64,000 nucleotides of DNA from Thamnaconus septentrionalis (lineage: Eukaryota > Chordata > Actinopteri > Tetraodontiformes > Monacanthidae). The notes under the pieces are model-generated. The model had not been told where the DNA came from. It did no database searches and saw only the letters and a list, made by a program, of their open reading frames with translations. The stretch covers positions 9,832,001-9,896,000 of the forward strand of contig CM020511.1 of NCBI GenBank assembly GCA_009823395.1. Reading direction: 5' to 3'. The position numbers and the translations under genes are program-made. Shown here piece by piece: positions 23,436 to 36,330 of the stretch. How positions within the stretch are numbered: position 1 is the first letter of the stretch; every line of letters begins with the position of its first letter.

Positions 23436-24538
23436 TTACCAATATACCACCGGTATTATAATTGAAAGATCTACAACTATCCCTATATTATAAGGATTGT
23501 GTGTATACAGTAAATGTTATCATTATATGTAGTTTGCACGTGACAGTTGAGCCAAAGGAGCAGCTGACCACACAAGCAAGAACAGCTGGCCAGACAGAGA
23601 GAAACCACATCTGCTTACTGCTTAGATTTCATAGAATTGTATAAGGAACACTGAAGGAACGACTCTTCTTCATGTCTGTGGTTTGTGGCATGTCTCCACC
23701 AAACACCCATGACTCTAAATGTGCAGATGGATGGGTCCTTTAACGCTCCGCCATTGTGTATTCATACGTGAAAACTAGCAGTAAATTGCAGTTAAGCACA
23801 GTGGGATGACTCTCAATAGGAATTAAAAGGTAGTGGACTTATCTCTTAATAGACCATTTACATATGATAATTGTCAGAACTGTAGTTTCATCAGACCTAA
23901 ATAAGTGTTTAAGGTCGCCATTTATCAAGCTGAAGAGGAACGAATTCAAAGAACTGGAGTGCAGGAAATGCCCACGTTTGTGCCGAGAGAGTTTAGTTAA
24001 TTAATGGGGACGTGCGAAAGCACCTTGTTTCTAATGAAAGAAAGGGTGATAGTCATATTGCCCACTTCCTCTTGCTCCATTTCCCCAGAGGTGTGTAATT
24101 ACGTCTCGTCTTTGTTCATCGCCTAAATGAGGGCCAGTACTGAGCGTGCGCGATGATACCTGCGCTGAATGTGTGCAATGATGCAAAGTAACTTTATTAA
24201 ACCATCGCCGTTTAATTTTTAATTGCATCAGTTGCAAAAAAAAAAAAAAAAAAAAAAGAACTGAGGGCTTCAGAACCAGCGGAGCGCCTGCTGGCTCCGT
24301 CCACGCTGGCAAACCAATCCGGGCCGGCCCAGCTGCTCTGGAAGCGCCAATGAGCCACGGTTCACTAGCTGACCCTTCAGAGGACCAGTCATGCAAGGCT
24401 GAGTGTGTGAACAGCATGAAATAAGTTGGCCCAAAAGAATACTCCACCTGCAAACAGGGACTCACGCCTCAGCCACGCATGGCTTCAATTGCTTCTGTTT
24501 TGACAAAAAGTAGAAAATAGAAAAATTATTTAAAAAAT

Positions 24539-24569
<31 letters not shown>

Positions 24570-24855
24570 TGTGATTTCTCTGATGCGCTACTGGATAAAT
24601 TGTTGTTGTTGTTGTTGTTGTTGTTTAAAATGGCTTTTGTGAATTTCATTCAGTTCAGGGGGACAAATTCCAGCTGGACAATTGCTTTGGTGAAGTAAAC
24701 CTCCCTAAAAAAAAATACAAATAAAATAAACTGTAGCTGAAGGGACTTCAGCTCTGATGTCTGAGCAAACTGTGCAAATCGTGCTTGAGCAACACAGTCT
24801 CACCTTCACATAGATTTAAAAAAAAAGGCTGTATACAAATCAAGGACTCTGTTTC

Positions 24856-24902
<47 letters not shown>

Positions 24903-27900
24903 CACACATATTTTATATATATATATATATATACATCAACTTTAAAGGAAAGGATTTAAGTGCGATATATATATTCCCCATTATTGATTGCTTCAAACCT
25001 TTTCATCTTCACGATGGAAAGATGAGGATGAACCATTCAGTGTTTTCGGTGTTGCCAAATAATGATAAAGAATTCATGTCAGCTAACAGCTGTTCCAATA
25101 TTTTCTTCTCCCCTTTGTTTGCCCTCACTTCACTGCTACCTCTACCTGATGTCTGATCAGTCCTGGTGTCACACCTGAGCTTTCGTGCCACAGAGGTCAC
25201 GGTCCTCAACTCAAGCACGGTGGATGGCCACTTGTGAGGCTGTGCAGCTCTGGAGAGCCACTGCTGACTGGCACCGAGCTGAGGACCGTTTTCCAGGCTA
25301 ACTGCTGAAGATTCCTCTGATATTAAGGGAAAAAAAAAAATATTTTTTTTGACATCACGTAGAGGATTGGTAACTGATTTGGCTGTGGTTAAATATAAAC
25401 AGTAATTTAACTGAATCAAAGCATGGGAGAAAAAACATCTTGCTTTTAAGTTCAGTCAAACACGTCCAATATTTGCAGAGCGACATCGTAAGCGAATCGA
25501 TCACAGATACTTTTTCATATTTGCTTTTTTTTAAATCCACTTTGCTTTACTGTGACTGAACCTTTTCCATTCCATCTTACACATCCAGTGTTTTATGTAT
25601 TACCTTATTGCATTAAAATTAAATGAAAACTATACGGTGCTTGCTGTCACTGTCAGAAGACATTTGCTCACATTACTGCCTCTCGCAAAGCTAGCTTCCT
25701 GAGCTGATTAGATTTGCATGACGATGACGTCTATGTACTTTCTCTGTGTAAAATGCAGAGTGGAACAATAACGCTCCATAAAAAAGCGCGGCATTTTAGT
25801 TCTTCAAGTTAGTCAAATTGCAATTAAAAATACCAACTTTCCGTATTTTTCGTGAACGCAGTACGACTCCACATCACTCTGTGTATGTTTCCATTCACTC
25901 GAAGGACGTCAATGAGCCGGCCATTGGACCCGCGGTGAATTACAACAGCTGCGCTCACAAAGACTCCAAACAGACTGCACTGCTTTTCTTGGCATCACAT
26001 TTCAAGTGACCGAAACAAAAGGAGACAGTACATCCGGCCACAACAGAGACAAACCACAACATAACTACAGGCCCTTTATCCTCCCAAACAGACCTCAAGA
26101 TTTTATCTTTTGCATTAGGCAGAACTTTTTTTTTTTTTTTTTTTTTTTTGGACATTTGAGGGCAAAAAATATAAATGTTCTGTGGCTGTTTTCCTTATAA
26201 ATGCCACATTCTGTTTTTGTCAATAACAGTAGCAAAAAACTATTTTTTTTTTTACCTTGCAAAGTGCACATCATGTCACAGATATTTAATATCACCTATA
26301 ATTAAACTTTTTCAGATATTCAACATTTTCACGCACTGGATGAAACATTTTGTCTTGTTTGTCTTGACATTAGCATTTAGACTGAAATTGGACTTCCACT
26401 GACATTATTCAATTGCTTTTTTAATTAATAAGTTTTTTTTTTTTTTTTTTTTTTTAGCAATAACAACAACTGAAATGTAATTATTGTGCATGACAATGTA
26501 TTTCTACATTCCTAAGGTCATGTTTTTTTTTAATTTTGTTTTTTTGTTTCCAGAAATCATGGCCGGGTGCATAAAGATATTCCCAGGGCTCATCATAATT
26601 CTAATAACCATTTTCCATCTAAACAATGCAATATGTCATTGCGCAATACAAAACAAAATACACTGAACTCTGAAAATAAAGCAAAGGAACACATGCAAAT
26701 GTGTCAAATGACCATAATTTGATGCTCTTGTGTTTTAGATGCACTGATACAACCAGATCAACGGGCTGATATACGAAGAAATAAGAGGCGCTAAACTTCA
26801 TTTGCAAGCTTATAGACTGCCAGTCTCGTTGGTTTGCATATTGCAAGTGCTCTACGAAGATCGCATGAGTATTTTCCAACATGTGCAAAAGTGGTTCCAA
26901 AAAATGCCTTGGCTATCCAACTGTCAACGGGCTCATGGCAAACGGCTTTGAATGAAATTGCTCTGCAACCTGATCAGCACTGGCTGTCCTGTGTGTAGCC
27001 ATTAATTTGCACAAAGTTCATGCCTGCCTTTCAAATGTGCTAAATCAAAACACAAAAATAACGCAGCGCAATCAGCTCCAGCTATGGCAAATCCCAGTGC
27101 GACCGCTAATTCGTCTCTCTGGACAATACTTTGTCAATCCTGTCAGAAACGCCTGTATCTACATTTTCATTAAGGCCAACACACCAAACGGACTCTTTGA
27201 CGTTATTTTGCCAGCGTGACAGTCGCAGCCCTCATTGTGACCCCTTCGTAGACCGGCTTCGTCATTAATTCACACACGTAGTGACGTTTGTGTCTGCTTT
27301 CCGTGCACAAACCCTCAGTAAATCAGGCCCTGAAAGTGCCAACTCCTCACAGTAGCGCTAACATAACACTCATGGACGAGGGGAAGGCTAGAATGATAGG
27401 AGGTGACTGCACTAAGATGAAAGTGCACTCTGTGTGTCTATTTGAGTGTGTCTTTGTAGTGTGCACGTGCGTGTGCCTCTGGAAAGTGGAGAGAGTGAAC
27501 ATGTCCATGCCTCTGTGCATAAGTGCTTTTGTCTTTGTGCTTTATTGTGGGTGTGCTCTGCCCTCAGATTGTTTGAAAATGTAAACTCTGTCCTTATCTA
27601 TAATTAACCAGCTTTCTCTTTCCCAACTTTTGTTAAATGTGCAGAATTAAAACTTTATGAACATTTTATGCATGAGAAGTTCGCTAATAATAAATAAGTT
27701 AAATGTGAACGCCGTGTTGCCTGCAGTTTTACCGCTGTCTGAAGGAAGAAACCCCAGAGTTGAACATTAGGATTTGACATGAAGGAGTCTGAGTGAAGTT
27801 GACTCCTTTCATTTCTCGTCTTAGGACAGTGGAGATTTTATACACCCCCCCAAACTCCTTTCAGAGGATACTGAGCTAACGCCTTGGTTTGGATGCATAG

Positions 27901-28222
27901 TTTGGCCAAATATACAGTATGTCTAAAGCTGTTCAGAAGGCTCATTTGTTGCATTGTTCTATTTTTTGCTATTATATTTATTTCCATTATTTTTTATGTA
28001 TTGTCAAATGCACCAAAACTTTTAAAGAGATATGACGCAGTCTAAATAGTTGCTTGTCTATTGACCAGAATTTGCAGCCACTTTACGATTTACTTTCCTG
28101 TTCATGGCACAAACAAGCACAGAGCAGCTTAGCATCAATGCAGAAATTTTTGGAAGCAAGTTTTTGGTGCACCAGGGTTTGTTTGTTTGGTTCACATCAG
28201 GATTTGAAACAGCAAACATCAC
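23436..28222. other. non-coding stretch with microsatellites, no gene seen
   Basis: Contains poly-A 24237-24257, (TG)n followed by poly-G 24539-24572, (TTG)n 24601-24624, TA-repeat blocks within 24858-24934, and poly-T runs near 26128-26149 and 26432-26456. The sequence around 27060-27260 is higher in complexity, with an ACAATACTTTGTC string resembling two facing Sox half-sites, and may be conserved. No coding exon recognised. Confidence 0.5.
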
Positions 28223-28369
28223 CCTCCTGGATTCATGGCGCACCAAAAAATTTGTAAGCCAGGAAATCCACTCCGACCCATAGTCAACTCCATTGGTGGC
28301 ATTACCTACAATCTATCAAAAGCTCATCTAAGACCACTGTTCGACAGGGAAACTACAAAATTGACGTAA
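28223..28369 (+). pseudogene. Penelope-like element reverse-transcriptase fragment
   Basis: The frame reads PPGFMAHQKICKPG, then NPLRPIVNSIGGITYNLSKA, ending at TAA 28367-28369. This matches the early fingers region of Penelope-like element reverse transcriptases, whose hallmark is a 'PPxFYGLPKIHKPG-PLRPIVSSI-SPTYxLAK'-like string. Neither the catalytic YxDD nor the GIY-YIG endonuclease is visible, and the frame ends about 50 codons in. It is a short relic with no activity. The sequence to about 28740 may include more of it in broken frames. Confidence 0.7.
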
Positions 28370-29031
28370 TATTCATATCAGACGAAGCAGCCTCACAAAA
28401 AAAACATCGGCAACCCTGAGCATTGTGGTCCTGGTTAAAGTCAAAAAGACAGAAGACTTAGAAAATGCACCAAACTGACAGCTGAGGACATTACAAAACT
28501 CAGAGAAATCCTATGATGGCAGTTGAGTCAGTTGAAAAAACAGGAAGACCGTGAGCATTGTCCAACTGCCAGTAACCATCATGGGCCAGAAATACGGGAA
28601 GACAACACATGCAAAGTGGGGGATTGCGACAAAATAAAACCCAAAAAACCCAGTAACCACCCGCAGCTATGCCAGTCTCCTTTAAATTAGAGGAACCAGA
28701 GAACACAGTGAAAAGGTGTGGAGTTGACACAAAGGTAAAACCTCATGCCAAACCTCATACAAAACTTTTTGTGACAGTTCATTGGGCACCCAATAGACAA
28801 AATAGACTGTGGTAAGACATGTAATTTCGAAGTTTCTTATTGCTAGATGTTTCATGTTATGCTTGCCTCGTGTTGCCGTTAATAGTCCATCAGAGTTGGC
28901 CTAGAGATTGTTGGTGCTCTACTTGGTCACCAGTACCATGTTCTCCTCCGTGTAACCAGGTTGACCCCTTGAACCCTGCCACAGCATAAGTAGACTGCTT
29001 GATGACTTATGAGGACTTTTGTGATTTTGTG
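28370..29031. other. non-coding stretch, possibly more Penelope debris
   Basis: No intact frame. The A-rich coding-like texture on the plus strand to about 28740 suggests a decayed continuation of the Penelope fragment, but no motif is readable. Confidence 0.35.
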
Positions 29032-29032
29032 T

Positions 29033-29070
<38 letters not shown>

Positions 29071-29110
29071 GGATGTACTTTATTGATCCCTAATTGGGAA
29101 ACTTGCAGAC
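29032..29110 (-). mobile_element. LINE 3' end with TCTA-repeat tail
   Basis: On the minus strand the order is TTTCCCAATTAGGGATCAATAAAGTACATC followed by a (TCTA)n tail (29032-29070 on the plus strand). 'GGGATCAATAAAGTATCTATC' ends are a common 3' terminus of fish LINEs that use a tetranucleotide tail in place of poly-A. Only the terminus is present, as in a 5'-truncated insertion. Confidence 0.6.
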
Positions 29111-32100
29111 TTGGGTACACCCAGGGACTCCTGACACTCCCGACTTCTGTACTTGGGTATCAATATAATTGTTCTACAGCAAAAAGGTGGTAATTCTACC
29201 TGCTAGGATTCAAAGGAATATCTTGCCCTTCAAATTCAGAAGGGAGATAGTGCCAAACTGTTTAATGAGTGATGCTTGATGAGTTACTTCTTTGGGGATG
29301 AAGTACCCTTCTGCAATAAGCCACTAGCGAGGAAGCTAGGTGCCCCTTCCACACTGCCACCGCCAGCTCTCAAAGTCCTGTCTTGAGTTGCTCACACTGT
29401 TTGTTAATAAGAAGCGTATTAAAGTGTCATTTAGAAACCTTCTTAGACTGGCATTTAAAAATGGCCCCTTGAATAGAACATTTTGTGCCCTGGTGTTTGC
29501 GCTATTGTTCAATACTGCTTGGAGTGGCCACGGTTATTATGAATCTAATTCATCAACTGGCACTCAGAGCCGCCGCTAACATACAGCAAACCCTCTGCAA
29601 CGCTGTTGTTTACAACAGTGACGTAAAGCATTTTTGTGAGTTGCCCAGCAGCCTGTTTTCCTTGTTGGCAGCGCAAGTCCTCTCACACTCTTGGGATATA
29701 CATAGCAGCACTGGTGACTGTGAAGTAATTAGGGACTTTGACTGAGGTTTAAATATTTCAAAGATAAAACAGTTAAGATAAAAAAATAAAAACAACCCTT
29801 CATGAACACATTGCGATGTTTGTTTAATGAATTAACACCAGATAGCAGAATGTCTCCCAGGGGACTGGAAAGTCTTGGGACCTTGTTTTTTGTTCCTTTT
29901 TTGATAGCAGTTGTCATCTTTCTTAAAGCCTGTCCTCTCAAACAAAGCGTGTTCACTGATTGTGTGACGGGGCCCATCAGTTCTCTGCACTTCATTAGCG
30001 AGCAGCTCTCATGGCTTTGCAATCGACACCTGGGACTGTTTCAGAACAAAGACTGATTGCCCTCTCGCCTGTCCTCTTCCAAATGCCACTTGCAAAAGGA
30101 TCCCTGCATTGACTTTAATATTTATTTCTCCATTTCAGGTTGTTGCTCGATAGTCCATTCGTTTTACTAGGATTCCTGTGTTTTGTGTATCGATCTGACG
30201 CTGGCTGCTGTCATGCGTGCATCCCGGAGAAACTCCTGAGAGCAGGCAGGCAAGGCACACAATAGAGTCGTCTTCCCCTTGTTATCCCTGGTGTCTGAGT
30301 GCAGTGGGAGGCTCCTGTCTGACCTTCCCTTTGAGCTGAAGAGGGTACAGTTGCTCCTCTAATCATACCAGGGAAATGAACTGCAGAGTGAGTGACACAT
30401 GCTACTTTCTCGTGTCTTCATTCGCGGCTGTCCACAGCCTAATAAAAGCAAACTGTGCAACAATGGCTCCGAGGGTGAGCTGAGAAGCCCACAACAGGAA
30501 ACATGAAAGAAAGAAGAAAAATAATGAGCATATTTGCAGTTGTCATGGGGAATCTTAGAAACGCTCTTTATTGTACATCCCCGTGATTACACAGGACAAA
30601 TGTACTGTTGGCAAAACACTCTCTGAACAAAACCGATGAAATACAGAAAAAGCTCAACTGGTTTCCCTTCTTTCCCTCCCACAGACAGCTCCACCAGCTC
30701 TGTAAGTGCTGCATGGCGTTGGAGCCATGCCAAAAAACATATATTGACAATTATAGAATTGTATATTGCTGTTGAACAATGTATACTTGCTTATATTCTC
30801 TTCTTTACGGTACTTCATTCCTAAAATGACCCTGTTATGCCTCCTGAATGAGGCAAACATGGTTTTGTATTGTAACTCAATTACATGAAATAGAAAAGTT
30901 GGGCTTACATGGACTGTATATACAGTTTATATAGTTATATTTTATGTGCCTTCTCCTGTCCGTCGAAACATTATAGGAATATGAATTTGACAAAAAAAGT
31001 TTGATTTCCTCTTCTTCTTGTTGTTGTTGTTGTTGTTGTTATTATTACAACATGCCATCTCATCTGGCAGTCATTTGATACATTTCTGAATCATCCAAGA
31101 AGAATAAAGAATCAGAATACAGAACACTGATTGTTGGGAGCCAATCATCAAAGGGCTGTGTTGTTGCTATTCAGGAACCTCCCATTCACTGTTCATTATT
31201 TAGCAGCACTTAGTTGTCTGATTTGTTCACAGATCACTTCCTGTCCAACTGTGACAACTGGGACCATCAGCCTACTCTGCCACTGTGTGAGTAACCAGTG
31301 ACAGCCAGAGACTGCACCCAGACAAGAACTAAACGCAGAGATGGAAAGCTAGACTAGTGTCACACTGTGACAGTGTTATGAACCTGTCCATCTGTGGCTA
31401 ACCATCTGTATGTATGTATGTATGTATGTATGTGTGTGTGTATATTTTTGTTTTGGTTTTTACCTGTTTTAGCTAGAACCTACACAAGATCCATACACAT
31501 CATTGGAGGGACTTTTTTGTGGACAAAGAAATATTATTTCATTTTATTTACGGTTTATTACTTTACACTTCAAAATACGCTGACATCTGTGGCACTCCAC
31601 CAGCCTTCCCCTGTGTCTGGCTAAGTCACATCAAATCAGAATCAGAATACGATGCACCATTGTGGGTGCTCACATGGTCTGTCATATATACTAATTGTAT
31701 AATTATATGGTATATACTCTAATAAGTTCACATTATTTGAAACTTGCGAGGATGATGAAGAAAAATGTCGAGGTGGAGAACCAGAGCAAGAGCTCCTCCC
31801 CTTCTTGCTCCATTATGTTTAAACTGCACATCTGCTCAAATGAGGACACAGCTATTTTAATAATGTATTCTGTAAATTGACTGTGCGAGCATTCTGGCTA
31901 AAGCGTGTGCACTCTAGCCAGATGGTCTGGTTTAGGTAGGAAATATGTTAGTGGCCCCTTTTCAAAGTTGATGTGGGTCTATAATCAACACTGCTCAAGC
32001 TTTCAACTTATAGGCGGTGTTTTGTCGAGTGGAAGGGAGCAGGTTGTGCACTATTCATTCACAAGGTTGTTTGAGACCTTATCAAGCCGGCTAAGAGGTT

Positions 32101-32120
32101 CTCTTAGTGTTTGCTTATAC
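29111..32120. other. non-coding stretch, no gene seen
   Basis: (TTG)n lies at about 31017-31040 and (TATG)n/(TG)n at 31408-31440. The AATCAGAATCAGAATAC string near 31634-31650 resembles LINE 3' ends but is too short to assign. No coding exon recognised before 32121. Confidence 0.5.
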
Positions 32121-32280
32121 TTTCTGTCTTCGCTCTCGCTCTGGATCTCCAGGTCGATAACCCCGGGGACGATTACCGTGTGAGTGATTTCTCGGCTCTC
32201 TGCCACCCGGGTGGGAGGATGGCGGTACACAGTCGTCTCAGTGACCTCCAAGTCTGCGTCCCGCTCAAGCTCGTGTAAAA
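32121..32280 (-). CDS. candidate coding exon, identity unknown
   Basis: A 160-nt segment open in one frame lies between a TTTGCATTTGTCAG acceptor (exon begins at 32280) and an AA|GTATAAG donor (exon ends at 32121). The peptide, starting LHELERDADLEVTETTVYRH and containing VIVPGVIDLEI, is mixed charged and beta-branched without low complexity, and the DNA is locally CpG-rich, as coding DNA often is. I do not recognise a family. The open frame extends past both splice sites (32051-32350), so the boundaries are tentative. It could be an exon of an unrecognised minus-strand gene, a transposon relic, or chance. Confidence 0.25.
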
Positions 32281-32626
32281 CTGACAAATGCAAATAACTG
32301 CATGCTGTTGTATGTATCTGGACTTTGACCACAGAACAGGTGAGCTGCATTCATGAGCAGCAGTGCGGTATCAGCAAGGTCACTTAACTCCCACCAAGCA
32401 CTTCTCCCCTCCTACCACACACACACACACAGAGGTTGTACATTATGGAATACACTTTATTAGAGTTGTTTTTAACTAAGCAGTCTTGATTCAGCTACGC
32501 CACACGTGCAACAGACGTATGTTGTACAGCCATTGGAAATAACACGGGTGGAGATCACAGGTGACGGGTTGGGTGTGTACGTGTCAAAAGTACTTACAGT
32601 GTGCATCAGACCGGCTGTTTGGATCC
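32281..32626. other. non-coding stretch, no gene seen
   Basis: A short CA repeat lies at about 32418-32433. Nothing else recognised before the MITE. Confidence 0.5.
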
Positions 32627-33079
32627 TTGAAGTTCAAATTTAAGTGTATATTTGAAGATTTTGAGAAGAAACAGCGCTCTTTCACTCCCCGTCCCTCTCC
32701 CAAGCTTGCCAGTGAGCTACGGTGGCCTGCGCACACGAACCTGGATACCTCATTCACCTTCTTCTTTGTTAGTTTACATGAGATGGCTAGCAGTCACCCT
32801 AATTACGAAACGTGCTGTCAGGCAGCTGGATTGTCCACACCAGGCTTCCTTAGAAATATGGTGGTGCAAGATGGCAGCTAACTTGGAGCAAGACTCTTGA
32901 TCTATGTATGTTCTCATTAATGAATAAGAACCATTCTAATAGGAGGAAAACCAAATTAATTGTATTGTACTGCTAGTACACACTTTTATTAAAGTCTTTA
33001 TGGGCAGTATGTTCAGCTTTTACCAATCTAAAAATCATAAAATCAATCATCAATCATCATTTACACACTGGGCTTTTAA
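32627..33079 (+). mobile_element. piggyBac-like TTAA-flanked MITE, copy A
   Basis: It ends TTTACACACTGGGCTTTTAA with TTAA at 33076-33079. The left end TTGAAG... at 32627 is a decayed TTAA terminus. The interior blocks AAGCTTGCCAGTGAGCTACG, GCTGTCAGGCAGCTGGATTG, AAGATGGCAGCTAAC and GGGCAGTATGTTCAGC are shared in order with the copies at 39994-40447 and 60046-60281. Fish elements ending in '...ACACACTGG-CCTTTAA' behave as TTAA-duplicating, piggyBac-type MITEs. No transposase frame. Confidence 0.75.
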
Positions 33080-35959
33080 GATCTTTACATTTAATAATGA
33101 TGCAGCCACTTTGAGCCACAAGACTGTACCAAAATGTGAAGGCAAGACAACTTACATGTTGAAAGTCAGTAACACGAATCCTGGTGGGAACAGTGATGCA
33201 CGCTTCGTGTTTGCCCTTAAATCTGCCAAATCCTCAAGGACTGAACGATGCAGCGAATGGAGCCGCTTCACCTGAGGGATCGTGTTTGTTATAGGTGCAT
33301 CGGGCGAATGAACTACGGGCGCGCGCGAGTAAGGGTGAGCTGTGTATGTATCGCTGTGTGCGGTTGACATTAAGGAGGCCTGACAGACTTGTCCTCTGTC
33401 AGCAGATGGAGGCATACATAATTCAATCTGTAGGCAGTTTCATGCTGTTTCTCTTCCTCTCTCATCACTGTTCCCGCAGACAGAAAGGAAAAGGTTTGGA
33501 CTGGACAGAAGAAAGAGGTGGCTACAAGTTGTCTGCTCTACTAGTCCAGCAGTTGTGTCCCCCAACCACCCGAACAACACGCACAACGGGCTAATGTGCA
33601 ACAAAGGTTATTTAAGGTTGTGCGTTTTTATGCTGATTTTTTTCATATCATGAACAATAGCCAATGACGCTTTCAAGGTTCAAGGTAGTGTCATTGTCAA
33701 TCCTACAACAATGCTTGACCATCAAATCTATGGCTTAGAATTATTAATGTCTTCATTTATCCCCAGATTATGTAGTTTTAATTACAGTATTTGATCTATC
33801 CTTCTTATAAACATTGTGACTTGGGACAGGTGTATGTTTGATTTTACAGCTGCTAAATGACATACAAGTCATCTCTAACATAAGTTATGAATCCATTGGT
33901 GAGCAAAAACAATATGGAAGGTGGTGGTACCTTATTTTGTTAAGTTTGTCATGGAGAATATTATCTCACATAGTTGTGGTTAGTTATTTGCTTGGAGGTC
34001 AGGGTTTAAATTCAGTACGACAGGCGTACTATACACAGCTTCCTTCAAAGAAGAAAATTGAGGAGAGAGGAATCTCTTTCACCCGTATCGTGCATTTTAC
34101 ACTCCTGCTTTGGCTGGACTTGGAACTCCTTGGATGTCCCGTGTGCTGCGTTGAACCGGGGCAACGTCTGAAGCATCTGCCTGTTAAATGTCCATCTGTC
34201 TCCGTCTGTGGTGCCACTCCCCGCTACTACTCTCCACCCGTGCACTTTGCGAGCGGCATATGTCGCCGTAATTCTCGGCGCTGCTCTTATCGCCAAGTCG
34301 AATGATTGTACAGTTTGTCCGAGTGATTTGCTACATTGCCGAGAAATGACACCATTCACTCAAGCTAAGGCAAGATTCGAGCAAAAATAACTGAACAATT
34401 GTGGTTGTTAGAAATACAATAAAAAAGTGTATTGTGGCCTTTTTAAACCAGAATTTGTTAATAGTAGTCTAAAGAGATCAGGAAAATAAATTGTAATTTC
34501 TTTTGTACTGTTTTATGGATAGAATATTTGATTCTGTATGCAAAAATTAGACAGATGATAAACAGGAAACATCAGTCAGATGCTAATCCACCACTAAAAC
34601 AATTACAGTACTTTTCAGACAGGGTAATTTTGTCACACAGAGAAACCCGCATAAATCATTGTGTGAACAACGTCATGTGATTACAACAGTACTTTGTCGA
34701 AATTTTTAGAAATATCGCTTTTATTTTGCAAAAAACTTTAATGGAAACACTTTTTTTCTTATTATCATAAATACTTTACTGCTTTTTTAAAAAAAATTAA
34801 TAATAATAAGAGTATAAAATCATATTATTTTTGCTGCATTTTGTGTATTTATCTATTTTATTAATGCTCTTTGAACAAAATTGCACTTTGGTCAGTCAGG
34901 GTTGTGTTATATCGGGTTATTTTTGATGGCTCTACTTCATGCAAAGTTAGCTTTACCCAACAGGAACAGTAACAAGTGTGTTTAGCCTGTAAATAAGCCA
35001 CGGAATAACAACGTCCATTCACTTCTCTTCTTATTCTTGCTCCACTAAAAAATTCACAATTCTGTTTTTTTCTTTCTTTGTTCTCAGACCCCACTTCACA
35101 GCCATTATGTTCTTGCCCCCTTCCAAACATGTCAAGGATAGAGACAAAATAATGATAATAAAAGAGCCCAAACAAACAGAAAATGAAATTGAGTGTTTAC
35201 AACATTATAAACAGAGGACAGAGCAGTTTCCTGGTGATCTTTTTTGAATGACTAATTGTACCAGGGTGGAAAGTCTAGGAAGTGGGTGTAATACGAGGCG
35301 TTCACAGGAAATAATATTTGTCCTTTACCCATGAAAATATGGCCCCACTGCTGTGTCCTTGTCTCAGTTCAGCTGACTGGCAGTAAATGATATTACACAG
35401 TAATAATGAGCACGTTTCCTGAACTGGGTTCACTAATCAATGCATCATTGTGTACGTAAATCTACTCTGTGGTATTGTGAAGAGCAGATGGACTACATGA
35501 ATCCAAACACGACACCACCATAATCAGTGAGCAGTGGACGTCCGTCGTATTTTCTATGACTGCAAGGACAGAATATGCCATCAGGGTGGATTTTTTTTTT
35601 TTGGTTTGTTTTGTTTAGCATAAACTGATGAATAGAGATATCTTATGAATGAAAAACACATCATCTCCTCCTCCTCCTCTTTTTCTCTTTTGAGCTGTTT
35701 CCTTCAGGGGTTGCCTCAAGGAATCATTAGCCTCCATCTAACCTGATCCACTCCATCCTTTTCTCTCATACCGACTAAGAAACAACGACAGGGTTTTTTT
35801 TTGGGGGGGGGTTAATTAAAATTCCAATATTGGGCTTTTTACAGACGGTTCAAACAATGAATTAAAAGTTTAACTGTTTTATTAACAAAAAAATAAACTC
35901 GGAACATCGTCATATCAAATTGAGTGTCTGTAGGTATTGAGATATTGGACGAGGTATAT
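33080..35959. other. non-coding stretch, no gene seen
   Basis: The part at 34090-34310 is GC-richer and open on both strands (frames of 155 codons plus, 33838-34305, and 104 codons minus, 34045-34359), with no family resemblance or splice support. The remainder is AT-rich. No known repeat assigned. Confidence 0.45.
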
Positions 35960-36330
35960 TTACCGGGCGTCCACACTTGGACAACATTGCTTGACGCACT
36001 GTAAGAAGTTGGAGCGAACTCTGGTCCGATCCTCGATCATCACAGGGCGGCCGAGGCCCAAAGATGTCATTAACCGCCCGAGTACTTGATGCATCAGTCC
36101 GACTCCGGACAGGACAGCTGGCCGCAGCCTCTCGCTGTTTTTCTTGCCATATGCGCAATACGGATCAGGCAGCGGGGTGGTGTGAAGGTCACTTTGGTGT
36201 CGGTGAGGCAGATGTCTCATTGGACACGATGCCCCTGGAGAGATCTCCGTGTGTGGTTAACAGAGCTCCGGCAGTCAGAGAAAAACACACTTCAACAGCA
36301 CAGCAGCGACCAGAAGGGCTGAGGGGAATT
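35960..36330 (-). other. CpG-rich island with an 86-codon minus-strand frame and a splice donor
   Basis: CpG density is far above the AT-rich flanks. A minus-strand frame from 36220 runs into a fair donor GACGCCCG|GTAAATATA (last exon base near 35965). The peptide ends MIEDRTRVRSNFLQCVKQCC and has no recognised domain. The plus strand is also open over part of it (36064-36372). It may be a coding exon of an unknown gene, a small orphan CpG island, or a young insertion. Confidence 0.25.

Noticed and set aside
29111..32000. hidden coding exons in this 3-kb stretch
   Set aside because: Several short frames next to GT or AG dinucleotides, but none with protein-like sequence or matched splice phase.
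33838..34305. 155-codon plus frame
   Set aside because: Opposed by a 104-codon frame on the other strand, no family resemblance and no splice sites consistent with an exon of that size.
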